Positions 44,326 to 53,152 of a stretch of 64,000 nt of DNA are shown piece by piece (within the stretch, counting starts at the first letter, position 1; each line of letters starts with the position of its first letter). A model generated the notes under the pieces. That model had not been told where the DNA came from. It saw only the letters and a program-made list of their open reading frames with translations, and did not search any database. The translations under genes were made by a program, and so were the position numbers. This DNA comes from Candidatus Neomicrothrix sp. UBA2974 (GTDB taxonomy: Bacteria; Actinomycetota; Acidimicrobiia; Acidimicrobiales; MedAcidi-G1): NCBI GenBank assembly GCA_002348705.1, contig DEAU01000028.1, forward strand, positions 72,586 to 136,585. The letters are read 5' to 3'.

Positions 44326-46242
44326 CTAGGGCTCGATGATGTTGTAGAACCGGGGAAACTCGGTCACGCAGGCGAAGAGCTCTCGAAGACGGTCCACGTC
44401 GCCCTCGGCGGTGATGGTTCCCTCATCAAGCAGTTCAGCCATGCTGGCTCCCTCGGAGATCATTTGGCTCAGGCCTTGGCGTTCGCCGTATACCACCGCG
44501 TCTGGGTTGGGGTGAGCGACGCCCGGTGTCGAGTGCATAGTGCCGTTAGACAGCTCTAGTCGCACTATTTCGGTTCCGGCGTGCCAGTTCACGACTAGCG
44601 GGCCGATGGCTGCCGCTGCCATGCCGTCCAGGGCGGCGGCCAGCAGGTCGAAGGTTTGTTGGAGGTCCATGCCGCTCACCAACTCGGGTCGCGGACGACT
44701 CACCGAATGGACTGTGATCGACCCGTGGCGGAGTTCCTGAGCGCCCGACAGGTACACGTCGCGCCAAGGCCCGGCCTCGGCCCGGTAGCCAAGTTGTTCG
44801 AAGGCGTCAGCCTGCAGTAAACGGGCTTCTTCGCAGTTCGGGTCGGCGAAGACCGCGTGGCGTAGTACCTCGGCCACCCACCTGTGGTCACCGGCCTCGT
44901 AGGACTTCCGGGCTCTGGCCAGCAGGGCTTCCATGCCGCCCATGAAGTCCACGTACCGCCGCCCGGCCTCGACCGGTTCATAGGGGTCGAGGCTCGATGG
45001 GTGTCCGTCGTAGAAGCCGAGATATCGCTGATATACGGCCCGTACGTTATGGCTGACTGTTCCGTAGTAACCGTGGCAGAGGTAGTCCTCCCAAAGACCA
45101 GGTGGCAGGTCGATCCGGGCCGAGATCTCGTTCGGGGTGTACCCGAGGTTGATGAGCCGCATTGACTGGTCGTGCAGCCACCGGTACAGGTCACGCTGAC
45201 GGGTGAGGTAGCCGCGGACAGCTTCATGGCCCCAGTGGGGCCATCCGTGGCTGGCGAAAACGACATCGGACGCGTCACCCCAACGGTCGAGTGCTTCGTC
45301 GATGTAGCGGCTCCAAAGGAGCGAGTCGCGGACCAGTGCTCCCCGGAGCGTAAGCACATTGTGCATGGTGCCGGTGCAGTTCTCGGCCATGCACAGCGCG
45401 CGGTGGTCGGGGAAGTAGAAGTGCATCTCGGCCGGAGCTTCGGACTCCGGTGTGAGCTGGAACTCCATTCGGATTCCATCCAGCACCAACTCTTGGCCGG
45501 TTTCAGTGACCTCGATGGTCGGTGGAATCAGTGCCGAGGCACCAGTGGGGATTCCCTTGCCCAGTCCCTGGTCGACGTGACCGTGCTCACCCCAGTTCAG
45601 GAGCATCCCGAACTGGTACATGGCCCGGCGGCCCATGGCCGGGCCGGCCAGCAGGTTCTCCGCTACTGCTTCGCGCAAGAAGCCTTCTGGTGCCACGATG
45701 GGGATTTCGCCAGCTTCGACACGGGCTGGGTCGACCACGCCGAGGATTCCCCCGAAGTGATCGACGTGGGAGTGTGTGTAGATCACAGCGCTGACTGGAC
45801 GCTCGCCGAGGTGCTCGGTGACCAACTCGAAGGCGGCCCGTGCCGTTTCGGTGGTGGTCAGCGGATCGATGACCACCCAGCCCTCGTTGCCACGTATGAA
45901 GGTAACCGACGAGGTGTCGAACCCGCGAACCTGATAGAAGCCGTCGGTCACCTCGTAGAGACCGTGTCGAGCGTTGAAGCCAGCTTGGCGCCAGAGTGAC
46001 GGGTTGACTGTGTCGGGGCAAGGCCCATGGACGAAGTCCGACTGTGACAAGTCCCAACTGATGGGAAGCCAGGGGTTTGGGGTGATCTTTTCGATCACCG
46101 GATCGACCCTCGTGGCGATAAAGCCGCGGGCTACGTCAGTGGCATCGGTGCCATCGTCGGGTGGCAGCGTGGCGGCGAACGCCTCAAGATCGCCCCGAGT
46201 GTGGACAGTGGCGGGCTTGGGGGCACGTGGATCGTTGCTCAC
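44326..46242 (-). CDS. Alkyl sulfatase (metallo-beta-lactamase fold, SdsA1/BDS1 family)
   Basis: This 638-residue protein hydrolyses primary or secondary alkyl sulfate esters to alcohol and sulfate. The di-zinc motif THSHVDHFGG is near residue 155. The MBL domain runs to about residue 330. It is followed by an alpha-helical dimerisation domain (YLGFYDGHPSSLDP, about residues 400-520) and a C-terminal SCP2-like domain (about residues 530-638, LLDEGTITAEGDVDRL). It starts without a signal peptide, suggesting a cytoplasmic enzyme. SdsA1 is similar in length. Co-directional with an acyl-CoA dehydrogenase upstream, it might feed alcohol products to beta-oxidation. Confidence 0.92.
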   Translation of the reverse strand: MSNDPRAPKPATVHTRGDLEAFAATLPPDDGTDATDVARGFIATRVDPVIEKITPNPWLPISWDLSQSDFVHGPCPDTVNPSLWRQAGFNARHGLYEVTDGFYQVRGFDTSSVTFIRGNEGWVVIDPLTTTETARAAFELVTEHLGERPVSAVIYTHSHVDHFGGILGVVDPARVEAGEIPIVAPEGFLREAVAENLLAGPAMGRRAMYQFGMLLNWGEHGHVDQGLGKGIPTGASALIPPTIEVTETGQELVLDGIRMEFQLTPESEAPAEMHFYFPDHRALCMAENCTGTMHNVLTLRGALVRDSLLWSRYIDEALDRWGDASDVVFASHGWPHWGHEAVRGYLTRQRDLYRWLHDQSMRLINLGYTPNEISARIDLPPGLWEDYLCHGYYGTVSHNVRAVYQRYLGFYDGHPSSLDPYEPVEAGRRYVDFMGGMEALLARARKSYEAGDHRWVAEVLRHAVFADPNCEEARLLQADAFEQLGYRAEAGPWRDVYLSGAQELRHGSITVHSVSRPRPELVSGMDLQQTFDLLAAALDGMAAAAIGPLVVNWHAGTEIVRLELSNGTMHSTPGVAHPNPDAVVYGERQGLSQMISEGASMAELLDEGTITAEGDVDRLRELFACVTEFPRFYNIIEP

Positions 46243-46289
46243 GGGGGCGATAGTCCTTTCGCTGGCGGTGTAGCTGAACCGTCCAGTTC

Positions 46290-47612
46290 CTAGCGGCCGT
46301 CAAAGAGAGGGCCGGTGTTGTCCAGCATCGGCACAGGTCCCGGTCCGTCTTGATAGCGGTTCAATTCGAAGCGCGACACTACGAAGTGGTGGACCTCATC
46401 TGGGCCGTCAGCCAGACGCAGGGTTCGCTGCTGGGTGTACATCCGAGTCAACGGTGTCCACTGAGAGACGCCGGTGGCGCCGTGGATCTGGATGGCAGCG
46501 TCGATGATCTGGCAGACCTTCTCAGGCACCAAGGCCTTCACCGCACTGATCCATACCCGGGCTTCGGCGTTGCCCATGGTGTCCATGGCCTTGGCAGCGC
46601 GCAGGACCATCAGACGCATCGACTCGATGTCGATCCGGGCCCGTGATACCACCTCCATATTCTTGCCAAGGTGGGAGATGGTCTTGCCGAAGGCCTCCCG
46701 GTTGAGACCGCGGCGGCACATCAACTCGATGGCTCGCTCGGCGGCTCCGATGGAGCGCATGCAGTGGTGGATCCGACCGGGGCCAAGCCGCAGTTGAGAG
46801 ATTTCAAAGCCCCGGCCCTCGCCGAGGAGCATGTTCGATGCGGGTACGCGGGCGTCGTCGAACGTGATGTGCATGTGGCCGTGAGGGGCGTCGTCATCAC
46901 CGAATACCTGCATCGGGTGGTCAATGGTGACGCCTGGAGTGTCGATAGGTACGAGTATTTGGGATTGGCGGCGATGCGGCGGTCCTTCGGGACTGGTTTG
47001 CACCATGGTGATCATCACCTTGCAACGGGGGTCGCCAGCTCCGGAGATGTAGTACTTGGTGCCGTTTATGACCCACTCGTCACCGTCCAGCACGGCCTGA
47101 CAGGCGATGTTCTTGGCATCCGATGAAGCTAGGTCGGGTTCGGTCATGGCGTATGCCGAACGAATCTCGCCGTTGAGCAGTGGCTCCAGCCACTGCTTCT
47201 TTTGCTCCGGTGTCCCGACACGCTCCAGAACTTCCATGTTTCCGGTATCGGGGGCCGAGCAATTGAGACTTTCAGATGCGATGGGATTCTTACCTAGTTC
47301 CGCAGCGATGTAGGCGTAGTCGAGGTTTGAGAGACCCTCGCCGGTTTCAGCATCGGGTAAAAAGAAGTTCCACAGGCCGGCGGCCCGTGCGCTCAATTTG
47401 AGGTCCTCTAGGATTTCCAATTGCCCGGGGTGGTAACCCCAGTGCTCGGTGCGTTCAGTTCCTAGACGGTGGTACTCGGGGGTGACTGGTTCCACCTCGT
47501 CGAAGATGAAGGTCTTCACCTGGTCATAGAGAGGTCGAGCATCGTCCGACATGCGCAGGTCGAGCGAAGGGTCGATCGGGTCATCGATGTGAAGGCCGGG
47601 GCCGACTGCCAT
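46290..47612 (-). CDS. Acyl-CoA dehydrogenase
   Basis: This 440-residue FAD-dependent acyl-CoA dehydrogenase has AYAMTEPDLASSDAKNI near residue 152, WVINGTKYYISGAGDPRCK near residue 179, a four-helix C-terminal domain and QIHGATGVSQWTPLTRMYTQQRTLRLADGPDEVH near residue 375. That last part matches the ACAD10/11-type long subfamily. It catalyses alpha,beta-desaturation of a CoA thioester. It reads toward the alkylsulfatase gene (47 nt) and is divergent from the PhnZ-like gene. Confidence 0.92.
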   Translation of the reverse strand: MAVGPGLHIDDPIDPSLDLRMSDDARPLYDQVKTFIFDEVEPVTPEYHRLGTERTEHWGYHPGQLEILEDLKLSARAAGLWNFFLPDAETGEGLSNLDYAYIAAELGKNPIASESLNCSAPDTGNMEVLERVGTPEQKKQWLEPLLNGEIRSAYAMTEPDLASSDAKNIACQAVLDGDEWVINGTKYYISGAGDPRCKVMITMVQTSPEGPPHRRQSQILVPIDTPGVTIDHPMQVFGDDDAPHGHMHITFDDARVPASNMLLGEGRGFEISQLRLGPGRIHHCMRSIGAAERAIELMCRRGLNREAFGKTISHLGKNMEVVSRARIDIESMRLMVLRAAKAMDTMGNAEARVWISAVKALVPEKVCQIIDAAIQIHGATGVSQWTPLTRMYTQQRTLRLADGPDEVHHFVVSRFELNRYQDGPGPVPMLDNTGPLFDGR

Positions 47613-47697
47613 GGGAAATCTCCGATTGGTTTGCCGGGGTGTTGGACCGAACCTATTCGTGCTGGTGGCCGGGCTCCCTAGCGGGCAGGATGCGGCA

Positions 47698-48276
47698 GTG
47701 GAAGAGCAAACGTCCGTTGACTCGGTCGTCTACGAGATTCTGGGGTTCTTTGTAGAACGCGGCCACGCCAAGTACTCCGAGCGGGTGACCATGGAGCAGC
47801 ATGCCCGACAAGCCGCAGCGCTGGCTCAGGCTGCCGGCGCGTCAAACAGTCTGGTGTTGGCTGCCCTCCTTCATGATTTTGGACACTTTCTCGGTGAGCA
47901 AGACTCCGAGTTCGGGGTCACAGCCCATGGTGAGACTGGCGGAGCTTGGTTAGCCGAGCGGTTCGTGGACGAAGTGAGCGAACCAGTGCGCTTACATGTG
48001 TCTGCCAAGCGATATCGGTGTCACGTTGATTCTGCTTATGAGGCCGAGCTCAGCCCAGCGTCAATCGGAACGCTGCGCCTCCAAGGCGGCCCGATGTCAG
48101 TCGACGAGGCTGCCGCCTTCAGAGCCGAGCCGTTCGCTGAGGACGCGCTTAAGTTAAGGGGCTGGGATGACAGTGGGAAAGTGGTGGGACTCGACATTCC
48201 TCCAATTGATTTCTGGCTCCCCCTTCTGAAGGACCCGGCGTTACGCCGCGTTGGCCGAGAGGTGTCCAAACCATGA
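47698..48276 (+). CDS. PhnZ/TmpB-like HD-domain mixed-valent di-iron oxygenase
   Basis: This protein has 192 residues from a GTG at 47698 preceded by AGGA (an upstream in-frame ATG at 47611 overlaps the divergent gene). The residues that build the PhnZ di-iron site are all visible: Y and E in KYSERVTMEQH, the HD pair in LLHDFGHFL, His in AHGETGG, His and Lys in LHVSAKRYRC and Asp in RGWDDSGK. PhnZ oxidatively cleaves the C-P bond of a 1-hydroxyphosphonate to phosphate and a carboxylate. TmpB is its relative acting on the hydroxylated trimethylaminoethylphosphonate. The adjacent BBOX-type oxygenase gene, rather than a PhnY, points to TmpB. Confidence 0.82.
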   Translation: MEEQTSVDSVVYEILGFFVERGHAKYSERVTMEQHARQAAALAQAAGASNSLVLAALLHDFGHFLGEQDSEFGVTAHGETGGAWLAERFVDEVSEPVRLHVSAKRYRCHVDSAYEAELSPASIGTLRLQGGPMSVDEAAAFRAEPFAEDALKLRGWDDSGKVVGLDIPPIDFWLPLLKDPALRRVGREVSKP

Positions 48277-48289
48277 GTGCGGGGTCACC

Positions 48290-49390
48290 TTGAGGTTGGT
48301 CGAAGTGTCGCCTGACGTGGTGACTGTCGAACTGGCAAATGGTCCTGCTCGGTTCCACGCGTTGTGGTTGCGAGACAACGCCAGTGGTCACGAGTCTCGT
48401 CATACCGGAAGCGGCCAGCGCCTTTTCGACGTGACCGAACTCCCCGATCGGGTTGAGGTGGTGTCGGCCGAGGTGGTGGACGGCCGTCTATACGTGACTT
48501 TTGAACCTGACCGGTTCAGCAGCATCTACGAGTCGGACTGGCTGGAGACCCACCGTTATGACAGACCGGTAACTAGTGGATTCGTTGGAGCGGTGCCTTG
48601 GTTGGCGCACGACTTATCCATCCATCGACTGATGTGGCCAGACAGAGCGAAGACTTCCTCGCTGGCCGAGACCTCTAAAGCACTGGTGCGTGATGGCGTG
48701 GCCATTGTGGACGGACTGGCTGCCGGTGGTAATGAGGGTCCTGGCGTAGTTGACGTGGCGAACCTCTGGGGTCCAGCGCGGGAGACCAATTACGGCGAAG
48801 TCTTCCTGGTCCGGGCTGAGGTAGCGCCGACCAACCTTGCGTTTACACCGAAGGCCCTCAACGTCCACACTGACAACCCATACCGGTGCCCGGTGCCCGG
48901 CTACCAACTTCTCCACTGTCTGGTGGCCAGTGAGACCGGCGGGGTGACGGTGCTACTCGACGGGTTCCAGGCCGCCGAGGTTTTTCGTTCCGAAGATCCG
49001 ACGGCTTTCGCCCTCTTGACATCGCGAAGCGTGCCTTTCCGATGGCGAGGTGGGGGATTCGAATTATGGAACCGAGTACCCGTCATTGAGGTCGAGGATG
49101 GTGGCCCAGCGGATGGTTCAATCCGGGCGATCCGCTACAACAACCGCTCGGTGGAGCCTTTCGACCTGCCTTTTGACGAAATGGCGGATTTCTACCAGGC
49201 ATACCGTGCTTTTGCCCGCCTTCTGCATCGGCCTGAACTGGAGTACCGCTTTGTCCTGAATCCCGGACAATGCGTGGTCTTTGACAACGAGCGGATCCTT
49301 CATGGCCGTGATGGCGAGGCGGATTCGGAGAGGCTCCTGAAGGGTTGCTACCTCGATAGGGATTGGATTCACGGGAAGAAATATGTGTAA
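48290..49390 (+). CDS. TmpA-like Fe(II)/2-oxoglutarate oxygenase (gamma-butyrobetaine hydroxylase family)
   Basis: This protein has about 366 residues from a TTG at 48290. A longer TTG start at 48251 would overlap the previous gene by 26 nt. The N-terminal BBOX domain (WLRDNASGH to GQRLFDVTELP) is followed by a TauD/TfdA DSBH domain with HxD in NVHTDNPYRCP near residue 191, distal His in ILHGRDGE near residue 337 and Arg nearby. The family hydroxylates trimethylammonium substrates. TmpA hydroxylates 2-trimethylaminoethylphosphonate and pairs with a PhnZ-like TmpB. The Cys ligands of the usual N-terminal zinc site are not present. Gamma-butyrobetaine hydroxylase itself is the main alternative. 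Confidence 0.78.
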   Translation: MRLVEVSPDVVTVELANGPARFHALWLRDNASGHESRHTGSGQRLFDVTELPDRVEVVSAEVVDGRLYVTFEPDRFSSIYESDWLETHRYDRPVTSGFVGAVPWLAHDLSIHRLMWPDRAKTSSLAETSKALVRDGVAIVDGLAAGGNEGPGVVDVANLWGPARETNYGEVFLVRAEVAPTNLAFTPKALNVHTDNPYRCPVPGYQLLHCLVASETGGVTVLLDGFQAAEVFRSEDPTAFALLTSRSVPFRWRGGGFELWNRVPVIEVEDGGPADGSIRAIRYNNRSVEPFDLPFDEMADFYQAYRAFARLLHRPELEYRFVLNPGQCVVFDNERILHGRDGEADSERLLKGCYLDRDWIHGKKYV

Positions 49391-49416
49391 CACGGGAACT
49401 GTGCTACACATAACAC

Positions 49417-49638
49417 ATGGCAAACCTAACGCTTGCCGTGGATGACGACCTTCTTCGTAGAGCCAGAATCCGAGCAGCCGAGGAGGGGACCTCGGTTAAC
49501 GCCCTCGTCCGTGAGCTCCTTACCTCCTTCTCGGCCGCCGATCGAGTGGCAGCGGCGCGCCGTCGTCTCGTCGCCTTGTCAGTGTCGTCGGCTGCCGGAT
49601 CCGGGGGTCGCCTCCTTTACCAAGAGAGTTCCGGCTAG
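49417..49638 (+). CDS. VapB-like antitoxin (ribbon-helix-helix)
   Basis: This 73-residue protein begins with a ribbon strand (ANLTLAVDDDLLRRARIRAAEEG) then TSVNALVRELL, the RHH pattern of VapB/CopG antitoxins. The C-terminal third would wrap the toxin. Its stop overlaps the GTG of the PIN-domain gene by one base, standard antitoxin-toxin coupling. The short TA-rich stretch just upstream (CTACACATAACACATG) could carry the autoregulated promoter. Confidence 0.85.
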   Translation: MANLTLAVDDDLLRRARIRAAEEGTSVNALVRELLTSFSAADRVAAARRRLVALSVSSAAGSGGRLLYQESSG

Positions 49639-50066
49639 TGCCTGGTCGCACCTTTGTTGATGCCTCGGTTCTGGTTCGCCTTTTCGATGACGATGAGCCG
49701 GTGAGACAGGCCGCTGCCCGCGCCCTAGTAGGTGACCTGAATGGTCCAGCGCTAGTGGTCTCGGGTCCTGTGTTGGCCGAATTCGCGGAGACAGTGATGG
49801 TGCGGTTGGCACGACCACTAGCACCGGTGGCTGTCCGACGGGCACTGACAGAGTTGTCTGAACTCACTGTCGTATCGGCGGACGCATCGTTGGTGCTTGC
49901 TGCAGCGGACACTGCCGAAGAGGAGGAGCTAGGCCTCCGGGACGCATTGACATTGGAGGCTGCCGTGCTAGGTGGTTGTGACCGACTGGCCACTGAGGCG
50001 ATGAGACATGGGACCGTGCTGCGAGGCATCCATGTGGAAGATCCTGCATTTGGTGGAAATGAGTAG
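49638..50066 (+). CDS. PIN-domain ribonuclease toxin (VapC-like)
   Basis: This 142-residue PIN protein has acidic active-site residues in FVDASVLVRLFDDDEP (Asp near residue 8), SGPVLAEFAE (Glu near residue 48), and late Asp/Glu residues in LGLRDALTLEAAVLGGC near residue 100. VapC toxins cleave tRNA or rRNA and are held inactive by VapB. GTG start coupled to the antitoxin gene. The pair lies between the phosphonate genes and the permease and is probably not functionally linked to either. Confidence 0.87.
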   Translation: MPGRTFVDASVLVRLFDDDEPVRQAAARALVGDLNGPALVVSGPVLAEFAETVMVRLARPLAPVAVRRALTELSELTVVSADASLVLAAADTAEEEELGLRDALTLEAAVLGGCDRLATEAMRHGTVLRGIHVEDPAFGGNE

Positions 50067-50128
50067 TTGGGAGATCACATTTGACTTAGCTGGGCTTCTT
50101 GGACGTTTCGACCACCTAGGGTTTCGCC

Positions 50129-52210
50129 ATGGAAAAGAGCGATGGCGGAAGGCTCACTCGCTCACTAGGGCTCCGCCACGTCTTCGCGTTGTCAACAGGA
50201 GCGATGCTGTCTTCCGGCCTATTCCTTTTGCCCAGCTTGGCGGTCTCGAAGGCCGGCCCGGCTGCTGTGCTGGCGTACCTGCTTGCCGGTTGCATGGCCG
50301 TTCCGGCCATGCTCAGCGTGTCCGAGTTGGCCACCGCTCTGCCTAAGGCTGGCGGCGCCTACTACTTCTTGGAGCGGGCCCTTGGTCCGGCGGTCGGCAC
50401 AGTAGCCGGCTTCGGGACTTGGTTGTCACTAGTGCTCAAAGATGCATTTGCCATGGTTGGCATGAGCGCCTATCTAGTCCTGATTGTTGACGTCGATGCC
50501 ACCGCGTTAGCGCTTGTCCTGATTGCCCTGTTCACCACCGTGAATGTGCTTGGTTCCAAGGCCAGCGCCTCGGTCCAACTCAGTCTGGTTGTCGTGGTGG
50601 TATCGATTATGGGCTGGTTCATAGTGGACGGACTATGGGAGACCGTCGACCGGGGATTCGACGGCTCCAATCTCGATCCCTTTTTCACCACAGGAGGGTC
50701 TGGCGTCTTTGCAGTAGTGGGTTTGGTCTTTGTGTCCTACGGAGGTCTAACCAAGGTGGCCAGCGCCGCTGAGGAGGTTCAGGACCCTAGCCATCGGATC
50801 CCACTGGGCATGGCGCTTTCGTTGGCTACTGCTACAGCGCTCTACACACTTGGCGTGTTGGTAACGGTCGCCGTGGTGCCGGTCGACGTTCTGCACGGCG
50901 ACTTAGCGCCCATCCATACAGCAGCCGAGGCCGTGCTACCGAGGGTCGGGGTATGGCTGGTCGTGGTTGCTGCGCTGGCTGCGTTTTCTTCGGCGGTCAA
51001 TGCTGGGATCCTGGCCGCCGCTCGCTACCCGATGGCCATGGCCCGTGATGGTTTGCTTCCATCAAAGGCCGGCGGTCTGAGTCGATCTGGCACTCCGGTG
51101 GTGGGCGTGGTGGCTACCGGCGCGGCCATTGCCGTGGTGGTCGTTGCACTCGATGCCGAGGCCATCGCCAAGTTGGCCAGTGCTTTCGTACTACTCACCC
51201 TCGGTTTGGTGAACTTGGCCGTGCTTGTGTTGCGGGCCTCGGAGATCCCTTCGTATGCACCGTCGTTTCGGTCGCCTCTCTACCCTTGGATGCAGTTGGC
51301 TGGGATTGGCATATCGGGCTATCTGATTTTGCAACTTGGCTTTACTCCACTGCTATTTGTTGCCGCGGTAACCGCTGTGGGTTGGACATGGCACCACCTG
51401 TATGCCACGCCGCGGACCGATCGAGCGGGGGCCATACGCCACGTCTTTCGTCGGTGGGGGCGCGAGGCCGATGACTCGCTAGCTCGGGAGATCAGCGCGG
51501 CCATGGCCGGTCACGGCCTGCGTGACCGGGACGACTATGCAGGTCTGATTGCCCGGGCCGTGGTGTTGTCGATCCCGAAAGGGGCTGATATCGGAGAAGC
51601 GGCCGATCGGGCCTCGACGGTCTTGTCGGACCGCATCGGGGTGCCCACTGAGGAGGTAACGGAGCGGTTCCTAGAGACCGGATCACTATGGATCCAGCCA
51701 TCCGATGACCATCCGACAGCCACTCCGGTGGCCCTTTTTGACGTGCTGGACGGTGACCAGTTGGTGATCGTGAGGGCTACGTCGGGGATCCGCATTCCGG
51801 CGGCGTGGGGTGGTTCTGGGGAGCTGGTCAACGCACTCTTCTTTCTGGCCGGGACGACCGACGATCCCGGCCGGTCGCTTCGTCTCGCTGGCGAATTGGC
51901 TGGCTTTCTTCATTCAGGTGCTCGCGCCTGTGGACAGGCGACCACAGAAGAGGAGGTAAAGACATCTCTTCTTCCCGGTCGGACGGTTCGGCAGTACGCA
52001 TTACTTCCTGAGGGCCTCGACGCAGGGTTGATAGGTCGTCGCATCGGTGACCTGGGACTTCCGGAGGAGGCAGAGGTGGCGGCGGTGACTAGGTTCGGTG
52101 TGGTCGTGCCGGTCGATGATGACCTAGTTCTAGAGGCCGATGACCAGGTGACCATGGTCGGTCCCGAGGAGTCAATGCCTGCCCCGGGCGAACCCGCCCC
52201 GTTGGGCTGA
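50129..52210 (+). CDS. APC-family amino acid permease with cytoplasmic C-terminal regulatory domain
   Basis: This 693-residue transporter has an N-terminal LeuT-fold APC core (about residues 1-430). Helix 1 carries the unwound ALSTGAMLSSGLFLLP substrate motif near residue 17, and there are about 12 membrane segments to YLILQLGFTPLLFVAAV. The soluble C-terminal 260 residues contain a central domain and end in a TrkA_C-like module (GVVVPVDDDLVLEADDQVTMVGPEE near residue 665), which in other transporters binds nucleotides or ions. The substrate is unknown. Amino acid or polyamine is plausible given the catabolic setting. Confidence 0.9.
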   Translation: MEKSDGGRLTRSLGLRHVFALSTGAMLSSGLFLLPSLAVSKAGPAAVLAYLLAGCMAVPAMLSVSELATALPKAGGAYYFLERALGPAVGTVAGFGTWLSLVLKDAFAMVGMSAYLVLIVDVDATALALVLIALFTTVNVLGSKASASVQLSLVVVVVSIMGWFIVDGLWETVDRGFDGSNLDPFFTTGGSGVFAVVGLVFVSYGGLTKVASAAEEVQDPSHRIPLGMALSLATATALYTLGVLVTVAVVPVDVLHGDLAPIHTAAEAVLPRVGVWLVVVAALAAFSSAVNAGILAAARYPMAMARDGLLPSKAGGLSRSGTPVVGVVATGAAIAVVVVALDAEAIAKLASAFVLLTLGLVNLAVLVLRASEIPSYAPSFRSPLYPWMQLAGIGISGYLILQLGFTPLLFVAAVTAVGWTWHHLYATPRTDRAGAIRHVFRRWGREADDSLAREISAAMAGHGLRDRDDYAGLIARAVVLSIPKGADIGEAADRASTVLSDRIGVPTEEVTERFLETGSLWIQPSDDHPTATPVALFDVLDGDQLVIVRATSGIRIPAAWGGSGELVNALFFLAGTTDDPGRSLRLAGELAGFLHSGARACGQATTEEEVKTSLLPGRTVRQYALLPEGLDAGLIGRRIGDLGLPEEAEVAAVTRFGVVVPVDDDLVLEADDQVTMVGPEESMPAPGEPAPLG

Positions 52211-52222
52211 GGTTGCCGGCAG

Positions 52223-53152
52223 TCAGTCGAGGAGGTCTCGGAGTTCGGCGACGCCAGCGATCCGTTCTTCGTCGGAGCCGGCTACGGCGGCCAAATTGAA
52301 GTCCAGCGCACCCGCTTGGACGAAGGGCCGGAGCCACTCGGCGATGTCGGCTGGGGTGCCGACCGGGGAGTACCTCTCGAAGGCCGAATAGGGCACCCCA
52401 TAGAAGCGCTCCATGGCGGGTGAGAGGAGTGCTGAACCCTCGGTAGGGCTGTCGCCAAGGCCGACCCAGACCTGATAGCCGTGACGCCATGTTACGTCGG
52501 TGCGGCCCGCCTCGGCAGCCGTCAGTTCGGCGAGAGCTACCCCTTCAGTGAATCGTCGAGGTGAGCACCATGACGCTAGCCATCCGTCCCCTTGACGACC
52601 GGCTCTTTCCACAGCGGCGTTTGATCTTCCACCGACCGTGATTGGTACCGGCGGAGAGGGGATTGGACGAATTGACACCTGGGGGGCGTCGTAGAAGTCG
52701 CCATGGTGGTCTACCAACTCACCGATGAGCAACGGTCGGAGGATTTCGAGGGCTTCGTCGGTTCGACGGCCTCTAGTGGTCGGGTCGACGCCTACCACCT
52801 CCATCTCATGGCGGTCCTCGCCGCCTACGCCGATACCAAGGGTGAGGCGTCCCGGAGCGTGTTCAGCAAGAGTCGCGACCTGTCGGGCTACGGCTACCGG
52901 ATGGCGGAGTGCCAGTAGGTACACACCTACGTACACCTCAATGGTGGGATGCAGGCCGGCCAACCATGACACGGTCATCAGGCCGTCCTTGCCGCGACCA
53001 TCGAAGAAGGCGATGTGGTCGGCCGAAACTAGGTGGTCGAGGCCGGCGTCGGCCGCCCCATGGACGTAGGCGGCGGCCTCATCGTGGGAGGTGAAGCCGG
53101 CTGGTGGGATAGACAACCCGATACGGAGTTGCCGTTCCGAATCAGTGGTCAC
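52223..53152 (-). CDS. LLM class flavin/F420-dependent oxidoreductase
   Basis: This 309-residue luciferase-like TIM barrel has GLDHLVSADHIAFFDG near residue 37, the HPVAVARQVATLAEHAPGRLTLGIGVGG stretch near residue 83 and PVPITVGGRSNAAVERAGRQGDGWLAS near residue 170, as in F420-dependent actinobacterial LLMs. Its start overlaps the nitroreductase stop by 4 nt (ATGA), so the two redox enzymes form a unit. The substrate is unknown. Confidence 0.88.
   Translation of the reverse strand: MTTDSERQLRIGLSIPPAGFTSHDEAAAYVHGAADAGLDHLVSADHIAFFDGRGKDGLMTVSWLAGLHPTIEVYVGVYLLALRHPVAVARQVATLAEHAPGRLTLGIGVGGEDRHEMEVVGVDPTTRGRRTDEALEILRPLLIGELVDHHGDFYDAPQVSIRPIPSPPVPITVGGRSNAAVERAGRQGDGWLASWCSPRRFTEGVALAELTAAEAGRTDVTWRHGYQVWVGLGDSPTEGSALLSPAMERFYGVPYSAFERYSPVGTPADIAEWLRPFVQAGALDFNLAAVAGSDEERIAGVAELRDLLD

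Noticed and set aside
45172..45999. 275-codon plus-strand open frame
   Set aside because: It is antisense to the alkylsulfatase zinc-binding domain, with no recognisable motif.
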